DNA from: Chloroflexota bacterium
GTDB lineage: Bacteria; Chloroflexota; Dehalococcoidia; Lucifugimonadales; JACPQL01
Assembly (NCBI GenBank): GCA_016190445.1
Contig: JACPQL010000023.1
Location: 1 to 64,000 of the forward strand
DNA: 64,000 nucleotides
Direction: 5' to 3'
Below, one piece after another: positions 13,842-22,818 of the stretch (position 1 is its first letter; each line of letters opens with the position of its first letter). The notes beneath the pieces are model-generated. The model saw nothing but the letters and a program-made list of their open reading frames with translations. It had not been told where the DNA came from and searched no databases. A program made the position numbers and the translations under genes.

Positions 13842-14666
13842 CTAGCGCGCAATGGGCGTATCATCCCGGTTCCCCCACTCGCGGAAGGAGGCGTCGTAGT
13901 TGCGAGCGCGGGGATACCCCAGCAGCTTCAGGACCCACGTGCCGTGCGCCGCACGGATGCCGCCCTGTCAGTGGGCGAGCACCTCCTTCTCCGGAACGAT
14001 GCCCTTTTCCTTCAGCATCCGGCGGACCTCCCGCGCCGGCTTCAGTGTGTGGTCCTCCTCGTTGACCAGGTCCGACCACTCCAGGTGCACCGCACCGGGT
14101 ATGTGGCCAAATCGCTTGTTGCCCCTGGTGTTCTCGCCGGTGTACTCGGACCGGCTGCGCACGTCCCACACCACCACTCCCGGGTTATCGTAGTCCTCCT
14201 TCAACTGCTCCGTGGTGACTATGAGGGAGGGGTCTGGCCGCGGCGTGAAGGTCGCCTTGCCTCTTGGCGGAGGCTCGGCAATGGTGGTCGGCCTGCCCTC
14301 GCGGAACCACTTGCGCCAGCCACCGTTGAGCACCTTCACCGAGGTGTGGCCGTAGTAGCTCAGCGCCCACCACAGGCGCGCCGCGTGCAGGCCGCGGGAG
14401 TTGTCGTACGCCACCACCAGGGTGTCGTCGCCGATGCCCAGGGCCTCCATGGCAGCCGCAAACTGTCGCGTCCCCAAGATGTGCGCCGGGCGGTCCGGGT
14501 CCTTCAGGTATGCGCTGTCGGGCACTAGCACCGCGCCGGGGATATGGGCGCGGGCGTACGCCTCCCCGGTGTCTGCGTCCACCACCAGCAGGCCTGGGTC
14601 CTCCAGGTGCTCGGCCAGCCACTCCGTTTCAGCCAGCAACTCCGGGAACAGGTGATCGCTCTTCAA
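13842..14666 (-). CDS. Thiosulfate/3-mercaptopyruvate sulfurtransferase with in-frame TGA at the catalytic Cys (probable selenoprotein)
   Basis: Two rhodanese domains: about 1-130 (inactive N-domain, HIPGAVLVP) and 150-274 (FGHIPGAVHLEW). At codon 233 the active-site loop reads AH-TGA-QGGIRAAHG, so a TGA replaces the TGC/TGT of the family's H/Y-C-Q-G-G-[IV]-R-A motif. Past the TGA the same frame continues 41 codons to TAG at 13842 and keeps the family C-terminus (LLGYPRARNYDASF, EWGNRDDTPIAR). Total 274 codons, normal for the family. A hairpin starts 12 bases after the TGA with its loop 17 bases away, as in bacterial SECIS elements. The TTG start follows GAGGAGGT. A nonsense mutation or read error remains possible. 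The MBL gene follows. Confidence 0.8.
13942..13970 (-). promoter_or_regulatory. Candidate SECIS element at the in-frame TGA
   Basis: On the minus strand the TGA (13970-13968) is followed by 17 bases and then a loop. The stem is CCGTGC (13956-13951) paired with GCACGG (13947-13942) around loop GGC (13950-13948). The 17-base distance and a G in the first loop positions match the general bacterial SECIS pattern. There is no bulged U as in the E. coli fdhF element, and GC-rich DNA makes chance hairpins common. Confidence 0.5.
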
Positions 14667-14784
14667 TCCTACCTCCTCGAGGCCAGAGACTGATTGTCAC
14701 CGAATGAGGCCATGGGTGTCAACGGTGACCATTGCCGGGTAGTGCCTCAGTTTGCTGTGTCAGGGAATGACGGCTCTACCCATC

Positions 14785-14857
14785 ACACCGGCGGAGGCCG
14801 GTGTCCAGATACGGCCGTAGTCGAGATGCCCTCATGGATTCCGGCCTTCGCCGGAAT
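14785..14857 (+). repeat. Palindromic intergenic repeats
   Basis: Two short perfect hairpins lie upstream of glyS: ACACCGGC/GCCGGTGT (14785-14792 with 14797-14804) and ATTCCGGC/GCCGGAAT (14838-14845 with 14850-14857). The second resembles the widespread TTCCGGCCTTCGCCGGAA type of bacterial intergenic repeat. The rest of 14667-14897 shows no gene. Confidence 0.55.
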
Positions 14858-14897
14858 GACGAGGACATACCTGATACACTACCGCCGCCACTCCCGA

Positions 14898-14928
14898 CTG
14901 TCACCACGTGGCGGCGGTGCGCTATACT
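14898..14928 (+). promoter_or_regulatory. Probable glyS promoter
   Basis: A TATACT -10 (14923-14928) has a weak CTGTCA -35 at 14898-14903 with a long 19-base spacer. Transcription from here would start near 14935, which places the upstream open-frame GTG at 14908 before the transcript and supports the TTG start at 14962. Confidence 0.4.
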
Positions 14929-14961
14929 GGTGCCGATATCCGACGGGCGACGGAGGGTCTC

Positions 14962-16380
14962 TTGGCCCAGCAGCGGTACCTGGCTCAGGTGGACATGGGC
15001 AAGCTGGTCTCCCTCTGCAAACGCAGGGGGCTAGTCTTCCCCGGCAGCGAGATATACGGCGGCCTGGGGAGCACGTGGGACTACGGCCCCCTGGGCGTTG
15101 AGCTGAAGCGCAACGTGAAGGAGGCCTGGTGGCGGGCCACGGTGCACCGGCGGGACGACGTGGTGGGCCTGGACGCCGCCATCCTCATGCACCCGCGCAC
15201 CTGGGAGGCCAGCGGCCACGCCGAGGGGTTCGCCGACCCCCTGATGGAGTGCACAAGCTGCAACCAGCGTTTTCGGACCGACGACCCAAGGCTTGCTGCC
15301 CCCATCAAGTTTGGCCCCCAAGCGACCTTGTACGAAATGCCACGGCGTACCTGTCCCGACTGCGGAGGTGTAGGCACACTCACCGACCCCCGAATGTTCA
15401 ACCTGATGTTCAAGACCTTCGTGGGGCCGGTGGAGGACTCCGCCAGCCAGGCGTGGCTCCGCCCGGAGACGGCCCAGGGCATTTTCGTCAACTTTGCCAG
15501 CGTGCTGGCTGCCACGCGCCTCAAGCTCCCCTTCGGCATCGCCCAGATAGGCAAGTCCTTCCGCAACGAGATTACCCCCGGCAACTTCATCTTCCGCACC
15601 CGCGAGTTCGAGCAGATGGAGCTGGAGTACTTCGTGAAGCCGGGCACCGACGACCAGTGGCTGGACTACTGGCTCAAGGAGCGGCTCAACTGGTACCTTG
15701 GCCTGGGCTTGCGACAAGAGAACCTGCGGCTGCGGGAGCACGGCAAGGACGAGCTGGCCCACTACGCCAAGGCCTGCTCCGACGTCGAGTACCGCTTCCC
15801 CTGGGGCTGGGCAGAGCTGGAGGGCATAGCCAACCGCACCGACTTCGACCTCAAGCGCCACTCCGACTTCAGCGGCCAGGACCTCTCCTACTTCGACCAG
15901 GAGACGGGGGAGCGCTATACTCCCTACGTCATCGAGCCATCGGGCGGCGTGGACCGCACAGTGCTGGCCCTGCTGGTGGACGCCTACGACGAGGAGCCCG
16001 ACCCAACGGGGAAGGAGAAGGAGGTTCGAACCGTGCTGCGCTTCCACCCCGACATCGCCCCGGTGAAGGTGGCGGTGCTGCCTCTCTCGCGCAACGAGAA
16101 GCTGGTGCCCACGGCCCGCCAGGTGTACGCCACGGTGCGCCAGCGCTTCATGGCCCAGTACGACGACGCCCAGAGTATAGGCCGCCGCTACCGGCGCCAG
16201 GACGAGGTGGGCACGCCCCTGTGCGTGACCGTGGACTTCCAGACGGTGGAACAAGACAACCAGGTCACTATCCGTCACCGCGACACCATGGCCCAGGTGC
16301 GTGTCCCAATACCAGAGCTGGTCCCGGCGCTGGAAGAGCAGCTAGCGGCCATGGGCCAGACATCCGGGCCGACAGCCTAA
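14962..16380 (+). CDS. glyS: Glycyl-tRNA synthetase, dimeric type
   Basis: A class II synthetase of about 472 residues charging tRNA-Gly. It has [12 protein letters not shown] and TWDYGPLG near the N-terminus, and a zinc-ribbon-like insert with CTSCNQ and CPDCGG. Motif 2 is [15 protein letters not shown], followed by [14 protein letters not shown], then [14 protein letters not shown] (motif 3 region). A C-terminal anticodon-binding domain follows ([31 protein letters not shown]). It is the alpha2-type enzyme rather than the GlyQ/GlyS tetramer. TTG 14962 follows GGAGGG; GTG 14908 and ATG 14995 are alternatives. Confidence 0.96.
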   Translation: MAQQRYLAQVDMGKLVSLCKRRGLVFPGSEIYGGLGSTWDYGPLGVELKRNVKEAWWRATVHRRDDVVGLDAAILMHPRTWEASGHAEGFADPLMECTSCNQRFRTDDPRLAAPIKFGPQATLYEMPRRTCPDCGGVGTLTDPRMFNLMFKTFVGPVEDSASQAWLRPETAQGIFVNFASVLAATRLKLPFGIAQIGKSFRNEITPGNFIFRTREFEQMELEYFVKPGTDDQWLDYWLKERLNWYLGLGLRQENLRLREHGKDELAHYAKACSDVEYRFPWGWAELEGIANRTDFDLKRHSDFSGQDLSYFDQETGERYTPYVIEPSGGVDRTVLALLVDAYDEEPDPTGKEKEVRTVLRFHPDIAPVKVAVLPLSRNEKLVPTARQVYATVRQRFMAQYDDAQSIGRRYRRQDEVGTPLCVTVDFQTVEQDNQVTIRHRDTMAQVRVPIPELVPALEEQLAAMGQTSGPTA

Positions 16381-16429
16381 CGTCCTGTCTCGGAAGTTGA
16401 CCACACAATGCGATTGGCCCTAGAGGCCC

Positions 16430-16545
16430 GCTCATGGTTCGACAGGCTCACCACGAGCGGGCCAGAAGAGGTCTGGCCGCTCATCCTGAGCTCTGACTCC
16501 GTCGAGAGTCGCGACAAAGTCGGACCTGTCGAAGGACGAGCGGCT
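16430..16545 (+). repeat. Dispersed palindromic repeats between glyS and the ligase gene
   Basis: Contains GGCTCACCACGAGCGG (16445-16460), the inverted CCGCTCGTGGTGAGCC core of the GTACCTG-TTGCG repeat family. Related CCGCTCATCCTGAG and CCTGTCGAAGGACGAGCGG segments follow. The whole 16381-16594 gap shows no gene. Confidence 0.5.
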
Positions 16546-16594
16546 AATGCTACGTATTTCGGAGACGCGACACTAGCCCCTGAGGGGTGCAATA

Positions 16595-18718
16595 TTGCGC
16601 GCACAGCCAAGAAGCTCAAAACAGGCCCAGGCCCCCTCCCAGCCCTCGTCCGACTACGCCATCATTGAGTGGGCCCTCCTGTTGGTAGTCCGGGTGGGCA
16701 TAATCCTCACCCTGTTCATGCCCCTGGTGGTGAGCACTAACACCCTCTTCCCCTTCATCGTGGGCAAGGCCCTCTACGCCCGCAGCATGATCGTCATCAC
16801 CTTGGTCCTCTGGCTCCTCCTCATATGGCTGTACCCGCGATACCGGCCACCCCGCTCGTGGGTCTTGCGCGCCCTCACCATCTACCTGGGCGTCAGCCTC
16901 CTGGCAGCCCTGACGGGTGCCAGCTTCAACCGGAGCTTCTGGTCCAACTACGAGCGGATGGAGGGCGTTGTTGACCTGGCCCACTGGGTGGCCTTCGTGG
17001 TCATGCTCACCTCAGTGTTCAGTACCCTTCGCCAGTGGCGCGATGTGCTCAACATCAATCTGGGGGTGAGCGTGCTGGTGGCAGGCATCGGCCTTGGCCA
17101 GCGCTACGGAGTGAAGCTTCTGCCATACATCAAGGAGACTGCCCGCGTAGACGGGACTCTTGGCAACCCCACCTTCATGGGGGCCTACCTCCTGGTGAGC
17201 TTCTTCCTGGCGCTGGCGCTGCTGGCCGACTCCTTCGTGTCGGAGGAGAGGAGAGAGGTGATTGCCGCAAGGCCTCGCCGGGCGCCCCAGCAGGTGTCTC
17301 GGGCTCGCGGCGTCTCCCCCTGGTGGCGCCTCTTCTGGGTGCTGGCGGCAGCGCTATCCCTGTGGGTCTTGTTCCTGAGCGGGACTCGCGGCGCCCTGGC
17401 GGGGGTGGTGGTGGGCTCCGTAGTGGCGGCGGTCACCTACGGGCTGTGGGGCTCCAGGGCGGGGCTGAGGCGCGTCGCCTGGGCACTCCTGGCTGTCCTA
17501 CTGGTCCTGGCGGGCACGTGGTTCCTTATTAAGGACACCGCCTTCGTTGAGAGAGCGGGCAAGTCCTTCTCCATGGTTGCCAGAGTGCGGGACATCTCCT
17601 TCAGCGAAGGCTCCCCAGCGGCACATTTGGCCTCATGGCGGGTGGCGCTGGTGGCCTTCCCCCACCACCCCATCCTGGGCTGGGGCCCCGACAACTTCTC
17701 CGTCGCCTTCGACGGCTACGCCTCGCCCACGGATGCAGCCCGGTCGCCCGGCTATGTGGACAGGGCACACAACAAGCCCCTGGAGGAGCTGACCACAAAG
17801 GGCGTCCTGGGGCTTCTTAGCTACATCGCCCTCTGGGCCCTCATGCTATGGGTCCTGGTGCGGAAGGCACGCCAGGACCGGCGGAGCGAACTCCTCTTCT
17901 GGGGCGTGGGGGTTGCCCTGGTGGGCTATTTCACTCAAAACCTGTTCCTGTTCGACACCCCCGCACCCTACCTACAGTTCATGTTGCTGGTGGGGCTGGC
18001 TGCCGCCATGGAGGGCCACATGCTGGAGGCCACCGGGCCCGGAGAGGCGGTAGCAGCGCCCCCGGTGCGGGGCAGTGCTTCCCCCCACGCAGCACGGCAA
18101 AGGCGACCCGAACCTACCCCCCCTGCCCTACCGTCGGGAGTCCTGGCCCGCCTCAGTCGTACCGTCTCAGGGTGGCGCGACCGCTACCCGGAGGTGACCA
18201 TCCCAATAGTGGGAGCGCTGCTCCTGGCACTGGTGGTCCTGACCCTCTACCAGACAACATACCGCCCATATCGCGCCGCCTCTCAAATGGCCCCCATCCT
18301 TCGCCAGCCAAGCTTGCAAGCCCTTCCGTGGGACCGGCGAATAGCCCTGGCCAGGGACTCCTTCAGCAGTTTTCCTCCCCTGGCCAACCAGCCACGGGAC
18401 TACTTCTTCGGGCTGGCGGGTGCCAACTGGGCCACCCTAAACCCGGACCAGCAGCGCCAGGTGCTGGAGATGGCCGCACTAGAGGCACCCCTAGCACTAC
18501 GCCAGGAGCCGCAGACTCTCCAGGTCCGCCTCAGCCTCATCATGCTCTACCAGTCGGCCGCCACCACGGACCCCGCTCACCTGGCAGTGGCGCGGCGCTA
18601 TCTGGATGAGGCGCAGGAGAAAGGGCGATACCGGGACAGGTTCCAGGCCCTTTCGCAGCGGCAGAAGGAGCTGGAAGCGGCGATGGAAGAGCCCGGCCCA
18701 GCTTCACCCTCAGGCTAA
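16595..18718 (+). CDS. O-antigen ligase/polymerase-like membrane protein (Wzy_C)
   Basis: A 707-residue polytopic membrane protein with about ten hydrophobic segments between residues 25 and 470. The O-antigen ligase core includes GTLGNPTFMGAYLL near 187, LFLSGTRGALAG near 260 and the periplasmic loop GWGPDNFSVAFDGYA followed by RAHNKPLEELTTKGVLGL near 390-405. After a Pro-rich linker and one more membrane segment (IVGALLLALVVLTLY), the C-terminus looks helical and TPR-like (LDEAQEKGRYRDRF). It should move or polymerise a lipid-linked glycan outside the cell. No glycosyltransferases are adjacent. The TTG start at 16595 has little SD support. Confidence 0.82.
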   Translation: MRAQPRSSKQAQAPSQPSSDYAIIEWALLLVVRVGIILTLFMPLVVSTNTLFPFIVGKALYARSMIVITLVLWLLLIWLYPRYRPPRSWVLRALTIYLGVSLLAALTGASFNRSFWSNYERMEGVVDLAHWVAFVVMLTSVFSTLRQWRDVLNINLGVSVLVAGIGLGQRYGVKLLPYIKETARVDGTLGNPTFMGAYLLVSFFLALALLADSFVSEERREVIAARPRRAPQQVSRARGVSPWWRLFWVLAAALSLWVLFLSGTRGALAGVVVGSVVAAVTYGLWGSRAGLRRVAWALLAVLLVLAGTWFLIKDTAFVERAGKSFSMVARVRDISFSEGSPAAHLASWRVALVAFPHHPILGWGPDNFSVAFDGYASPTDAARSPGYVDRAHNKPLEELTTKGVLGLLSYIALWALMLWVLVRKARQDRRSELLFWGVGVALVGYFTQNLFLFDTPAPYLQFMLLVGLAAAMEGHMLEATGPGEAVAAPPVRGSASPHAARQRRPEPTPPALPSGVLARLSRTVSGWRDRYPEVTIPIVGALLLALVVLTLYQTTYRPYRAASQMAPILRQPSLQALPWDRRIALARDSFSSFPPLANQPRDYFFGLAGANWATLNPDQQRQVLEMAALEAPLALRQEPQTLQVRLSLIMLYQSAATTDPAHLAVARRYLDEAQEKGRYRDRFQALSQRQKELEAAMEEPGPASPSG

Positions 18719-18727
18719 GGAAGAGCG

Positions 18728-20020
18728 ATGCGCATACTACACCTGGCCGACGTCCATATAGGGGTGGAGAACTACGGCAGGCCCGCTACTGACGCCGACA
18801 TCCAGGCGCTGCCCGGCTGGTTTGCCCCTGACACCGACCATCACCAGTATCTGGGCATGTCCACCCGCCTGCTGGACTTCCTGGCTGTTCTGGACGAGGC
18901 CATTGAGCACGCCCTGAACAACCACATTGACCTGGTGCTGTTTGCCGGGGATGCTTACAAGAGCCGCGACCCCACCCAGACCCACCAGCGAGAGTTTGCC
19001 CGGCGCATCGCCCGGCTGGCCCGCGCTCGCATCCCCACCCTCTTGCTAGTGGGCAACCACGACACCCCCCACGTGACAGGGCGGGCCACCACGCTGGAGA
19101 TCTTCCCCACTCTGGATGTGGGCGAGGTGTACGTGGCTGACCGGCTGGGCACGACGGTGGTGAACACCCCATCGGGCAGGGTGCAGGTGGTGACCCTGCC
19201 GTGGATCCGGAGGAGCCAGTTCCTGGCCCGCGAAGAGACCCGCGACATGACACTGGACCAGGTCACCCGGCTGGTGGAGCAGCGTCTCAGCGACCTCCTG
19301 GCGAGGGAGGTGCAGGCGCTGGACCCCGCTCTTCCCGCCGTTCTGTCCGGCCATGTATCCGTCTCCGGGGCACGCCTCTCATCAGAGCAGAATCTGATGC
19401 TGGGACACGACCATCAACTCCTGCTGGGCAGCGTTGCCAACCCAGCCTTCGATTACGTGGCCCTGGGCCACATTCACAGGCACCAGGTCCTATCCCACAA
19501 CCCCCTTACGGCCTATTCGGGCAGCCTCCAGCGGGTGGACTTCAGCGAAGAGGAGGACAAGAAGGGGTTCTGCGTGGTGGATCTGGACCCGACGCGGCCA
19601 CGCGGAGAGCGGGTGAATTCCTTCGACTTTCTGGAGGTGCAGGCGCGCCCGTTCCTGACGGTGGCGGTGGAGGTGAAGCCTGGCCAGGACCCCACTGAGG
19701 CGACGTTGCAGGCCATAGGCAGCAGATACCTGGACGGGGCCATCGTCCGGGTGAGGGTGACCATGCCGGCGGAGGTGGAGGCCAGTTTTCAGGAGAAGGC
19801 CGTCAGGGCCGCCCTGGCGGGGGCCCAGTACGTGGCCGCCCTGGAGAGGATTGTCCACCGCCAGAGGCGCACCCGCATACCCATCGAAACTGTGGGGCAA
19901 CTGTCGCCCGGGGAGGCGCTCCGGCGCTATCTGGAGTCCCACACCACCTCTCCGCAGAGAGCCCGCCTGCTCCAGGAACGGGGCGAGGGTCTCATCCGGC
20001 AGGTGATGGAGAGCGAGTAG
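18728..20020 (+). CDS. sbcD: Mre11/SbcD-type DNA repair exonuclease
   Basis: A 430-residue calcineurin-fold nuclease. Motifs are HLADVHIG at residues 5-12, LVLFAGDAYKSRDP near 75, LLLVGNHDTP near 113, SGHVSVSG near 208 and VALGHIHRHQVL near 243, then YSGSLQRVDFSEE near 262. These are the Mn-binding phosphoesterase motifs of Mre11, with the usual capping and C-terminal regions. The protein normally works with the SbcC/Rad50 ATPase at DNA ends. No sbcC is adjacent: a nitronate monooxygenase gene converges from the other side. Confidence 0.92.
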   Translation: MRILHLADVHIGVENYGRPATDADIQALPGWFAPDTDHHQYLGMSTRLLDFLAVLDEAIEHALNNHIDLVLFAGDAYKSRDPTQTHQREFARRIARLARARIPTLLLVGNHDTPHVTGRATTLEIFPTLDVGEVYVADRLGTTVVNTPSGRVQVVTLPWIRRSQFLAREETRDMTLDQVTRLVEQRLSDLLAREVQALDPALPAVLSGHVSVSGARLSSEQNLMLGHDHQLLLGSVANPAFDYVALGHIHRHQVLSHNPLTAYSGSLQRVDFSEEEDKKGFCVVDLDPTRPRGERVNSFDFLEVQARPFLTVAVEVKPGQDPTEATLQAIGSRYLDGAIVRVRVTMPAEVEASFQEKAVRAALAGAQYVAALERIVHRQRRTRIPIETVGQLSPGEALRRYLESHTTSPQRARLLQERGEGLIRQVMESE

Positions 20021-20062
20021 CCCTCTCCACTACCTCGGTTGCGGGGAGCACGGTGCCCTTCT

Positions 20063-21055
20063 CTACTCCCTCTGCCACCCGCTGGTAAGCTGGTGCAAGG
20101 CCTCATCCGCTCCCTTCACCAGCGCCTTCATCACTTCCGCCGCGCCGACTATGTCTGACACCAGACCCGCACTGGCACCACACCACGCCAGGCCCTCGTT
20201 GAGGCGGCCCTCCAGGGCCCCAGCACGGATGTTGCGGGTGCTCAGAGCCCCCTCCCATTCGGCAGCAGTCAGGTGATGAGGATCGCTGCCAAGAGAGCTG
20301 TTCCTCAGCCTCTGGGCGCACTCCCCTTTGAGCACCCGCATGGGCCTGTGGGTCCTGGCGACCACCACGGTGCCCGTGTCCACCGCGCTGACTATGGCCT
20401 CTTTGTACCGCTGGTGCGCTGCGCACTCGCGGGTCGCAGCGAAGCGAGTGCCCACGTAAGCGCCGTCGGCGCCCAGCGCCAGCACCGCCAGCAGCCCTCT
20501 GCCATCGGCCACACCACCACCAGCCACCACGGGGACCTCTACTGCGTCCCTCACCTGGGGCGTGAGCACTATGGTTGGCAATTCATCCCACCCCTGCACT
20601 CCCCCGCTCTCCACTCCCTCCGTGATGACCGCGTCCACCCCCTGGGCCTCCGCAGAGCGGGCGTGGCGCACCGTGGCCACAACGTGAAGCACCCTGATCT
20701 CGGCGTCCTTGAGTCTGCTGGTGAACAGCGCAGGGCTGCCTCCATAGGTGATGGCAACGCGAGCGCCCTCGTCAATGATCACGCGCACCAACTCCTCGAT
20801 CTCCGGGTGGCCCAGGTACAGACCCGTGCCGAAGGGATGTGCCGTAAGATTGCGCACCCTCTGGATCACAGCACGCAGGTTCTGGACAGGGTTACCATCG
20901 GGCGCCATGGTCGCAGTGGGGGTAACCACCCCCATTCCCCCTGCCTCGCTTACCGCCGCAGCCAGCTCAGGGTTGGAGATCCAGGGCATAGCTGCCTGAA
21001 TCACCGGGTACTCGATGCCTAGCAAATCGCAGAGCCGTGTCTTCTTCACCCACAT
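20063..21055 (-). CDS. Nitronate monooxygenase-family FMN oxidoreductase
   Basis: A 330-residue TIM-barrel protein of the 2-nitropropane dioxygenase/enoyl-reductase II family. It has YPVIQAAMPWISNPELAAAVSEAGGMGVV at the N-terminus (shown in part), the FMN-phosphate motif VPVVAGGGVADGRGLLAVLALGADGAYVGTRF near 175-205 in the family form, and an ESGG-like GVESGGVQGW near 148 where EGxEAGGH is usual. The absence of His in that motif suggests a substrate different from propionate-3-nitronate. It converges on sbcD and diverges from the CopD-like gene. Confidence 0.85.
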   Translation of the reverse strand: MWVKKTRLCDLLGIEYPVIQAAMPWISNPELAAAVSEAGGMGVVTPTATMAPDGNPVQNLRAVIQRVRNLTAHPFGTGLYLGHPEIEELVRVIIDEGARVAITYGGSPALFTSRLKDAEIRVLHVVATVRHARSAEAQGVDAVITEGVESGGVQGWDELPTIVLTPQVRDAVEVPVVAGGGVADGRGLLAVLALGADGAYVGTRFAATRECAAHQRYKEAIVSAVDTGTVVVARTHRPMRVLKGECAQRLRNSSLGSDPHHLTAAEWEGALSTRNIRAGALEGRLNEGLAWCGASAGLVSDIVGAAEVMKALVKGADEALHQLTSGWQRE

Positions 21056-21239
21056 ATCTCCCTATGGAATACCACCCAAAGTGTCGGCGAGATTGTAGGT
21101 ACGGCCCCCACGGCTGTCAACCCGCGGCATACCGGTTGCCCTTGTGCTTTTGACCGGGGCTGCCTACACAGGTACAATGCCCACGGTGCGGTTGGCAACG
21201 GCCCGGCAGCCCGGTGGAGGAGCAGCACGCCTAGACCTC

Positions 21240-21728
21240 ATGGCACCACTTGATGGTTTGCTTATTCTGGTACGGTGGCTGCACGCGCTGGCAGCCGTGG
21301 CCTGGGTGGGTGGAGCGATCTTTTACTGGCTGGTGCTCCGGCCAGCCCTGCGTGGGGGCAACCAGGCCCCCCCCACTGTAGCCCAGGCCGTCGCCAGAGA
21401 GTTCCGCAGCCTGGTGGACGCATGCATCGGAGTCCTGCTGGTCAGTGGCACAATCCTGGCTGCCAGCCGGCTCACCAGCGCTCTAGTGGGTGTACCCTAC
21501 TTCGCCGTGCTGGCCTTGAAGGTTACCCTGGCCCTGTGGATGTTCTGGACAGCACGGGCGCTGCGGGCAAGGCGCACTGGGCTCTCCGGCCAGGGCAGCG
21601 CCCGCCGCGGGCTCAGATATGTGGCCGCAGCCCTCACCAGCGCCCAGGCCACGCTGGTGGTGGGCGTGATCGTCATTCTTCTGTCCGACATTCTCCGGTT
21701 CCTGGTGGAGCGCGGGCTATCGGGCTAG
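21240..21728 (+). CDS. CopD-like integral membrane protein
   Basis: A 162-residue protein with four hydrophobic helices. It has the pattern LVRWLHALAAVAWVGGAIFYWLVL (given in part: RWLHALAAVAWVGG), a conserved His in the first helix, VLLVSGTILAA, and a C-terminal helix VVGVIVILLSDILRF. The WLH...WVGG motif is typical of CopD/YcnJ-type and related heme- or copper-associated membrane domains. The ATG at 21240 is chosen; the frame is open to an upstream start at 21144 with no membrane content. Function is inferred only from fold. Confidence 0.65.
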   Translation: MAPLDGLLILVRWLHALAAVAWVGGAIFYWLVLRPALRGGNQAPPTVAQAVAREFRSLVDACIGVLLVSGTILAASRLTSALVGVPYFAVLALKVTLALWMFWTARALRARRTGLSGQGSARRGLRYVAAALTSAQATLVVGVIVILLSDILRFLVERGLSG

Positions 21729-21829
21729 AAGCGAGACTTCGGCAACGGGTATTCCACCGCTGGGGGCCGTCGGCTATGCTATGCCTTACTCCAGCATCGC
21801 CAGCGCGACGCCACTGAGGAGCAGTGCTG

Positions 21830-22012
21830 ATGAAGCGTGATCTGATGGACATCCTGGCGTGTCCCGTGTGCAAAGGGCCCCTGGAACTCAGGGTGCAGAG
21901 GGAAGAGGCCCGAGAGGTCATAGAAGGGGCACTCTACTGCGCGCAGTGCCGGGAGACTTACCCCATTGAGGACTCCATTCCCAACCTGCTGCCACCCCAC
22001 CTGCGCTCCTGA
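21830..22012 (+). CDS. Trm112-family zinc-ribbon protein
   Basis: A 60-residue protein with LMDILACPVCKGPLEL at the N-terminus and YCAQCRETYPIEDSIPNLLP at the C-terminus, giving two CxxC pairs for one zinc. This is the Trm112/YcaR layout; related proteins activate methyltransferases or act as small zinc-ribbon partners. The ATG at 21830 follows GAGGAG by eight bases; a GTG two codons upstream is possible. No methyltransferase is adjacent. Confidence 0.85.
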   Translation: MKRDLMDILACPVCKGPLELRVQREEAREVIEGALYCAQCRETYPIEDSIPNLLPPHLRS

Positions 22013-22088
22013 ACGGTCATCACCAAGCATCTGCCAGCGTGGGAACGTACGTCATCGCTGTCCAAAAGTAGGCGAGCCTCGGGGTGGC

Positions 22089-22125
22089 TTGCATGCGGCA
22101 CACTGATGCCGTACACTTGTGTACG
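22089..22125 (+). promoter_or_regulatory. Promoter and palindromic operator of the second VapBC pair
   Basis: TTGCAT (22089-22094), a 17-base spacer and TACACT (22112-22117) form a sigma70-like promoter. A perfect 16-base palindrome CGTACACTTGTGTACG (22110-22125) sits on the -10. This is the expected site for autorepression by the adjacent antitoxin. Confidence 0.65.
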
Positions 22126-22139
22126 TACGAGGTGATGCG

Positions 22140-22394
22140 ATGCCTACTGAACGTCTGGATGTGCGCCTGGACCAGGAGCGGCGGCGCAAGTTGCGGGAAC
22201 TGGCGGAGGAACAAGGTGCCTCCATATCCGAGATGGTGCGCCGTCTGATTGACAGGGCCTACGAAGACATCCTCCAACAGCGCCGCAAGCGCGCAGCCCA
22301 GAAGTTGGGCCGGTTGGAGATAGAGGACGTTCCCGAGCCGGCAACCCTGAGCCGCCAACTGGAGGCCGCCCATGAGCCCGACGGCCTTCATTGA
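22140..22394 (+). CDS. vapB: Ribbon-helix-helix antitoxin (VapB-like)
   Basis: An 84-residue protein with an Arc/CopG-type N-terminus: a strand RLDVRLDQ then helices ERRRKLRELAEEQG and SISEMVRRLIDRAYED. A Lys/Arg-rich linker and a C-terminal tail likely contact the toxin. It should bind the palindrome just upstream and neutralise the PIN toxin. The ATG at 22140 follows GAGGTG; the longer open frame begins inside the operator. Its last 23 bases overlap vapC. Confidence 0.88.
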   Translation: MPTERLDVRLDQERRRKLRELAEEQGASISEMVRRLIDRAYEDILQQRRKRAAQKLGRLEIEDVPEPATLSRQLEAAHEPDGLH

Positions 22395-22818
22395 CGCGAA
22401 TGTGCCCATCTACGCGGCTGGCCGGGCCCACCCCATGAAGGAGCCTTGCATCCAAGTCCTCCTGCTCGCGGCGGAGCACCCCCAAGCATTCGTGACTAAT
22501 GCCGAAGTCCTACAGGAGTTGCTCCACCGTTACCTCGCGCTGCGGCTGTGGCCGCAAGGGCGGGAAGTCTTCCGGTGGTTCAGTGAACTCATGCAAGAGC
22601 GAGTGGAGGCTGTCCAAGCCGAGGACGTGCAACGCGCCGCTGGTCTGGCTGACGTACACCAGGAGTTGGGCGGCCGTGACCTGCTACATGCAGCAGTGAT
22701 GCAGCGGCTGGGAGTGCGCCATGTCATCTCTGCCGACACGAGTTTCGACCGGCTGCCAGAGGTGGAGCGGCTGGACCCAGCCCAAGTAGCCAACTGGCGG
22801 CGTTCTGTACTGACGTGA
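22372..22818 (+). CDS. vapC: PIN-domain ribonuclease toxin (VapC-like)
   Basis: A 148-residue PIN protein. It has AFIDANVPIYAAG at residues 5-17 with the first catalytic Asp, TNAEVLQELLHRY near 42 with the conserved Glu, GGRDLLHAAVMQRLG near 99 with the third acidic residue, and VISADTSFDRLPEVERLDP near 118 with the last. All four acidic positions are kept, so it should be an active Mg-dependent RNase. It overlaps the antitoxin gene by 23 bases, indicating coupled translation. Confidence 0.92.
   Translation: MSPTAFIDANVPIYAAGRAHPMKEPCIQVLLLAAEHPQAFVTNAEVLQELLHRYLALRLWPQGREVFRWFSELMQERVEAVQAEDVQRAAGLADVHQELGGRDLLHAAVMQRLGVRHVISADTSFDRLPEVERLDPAQVANWRRSVLT

Noticed and set aside
13968..14666. 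Rhodanese ending at TGA as a complete 232-residue protein
   Set aside because: The downstream frame keeps the active-site loop and conserved family C-terminus, so this end is artificial or a Sec codon.
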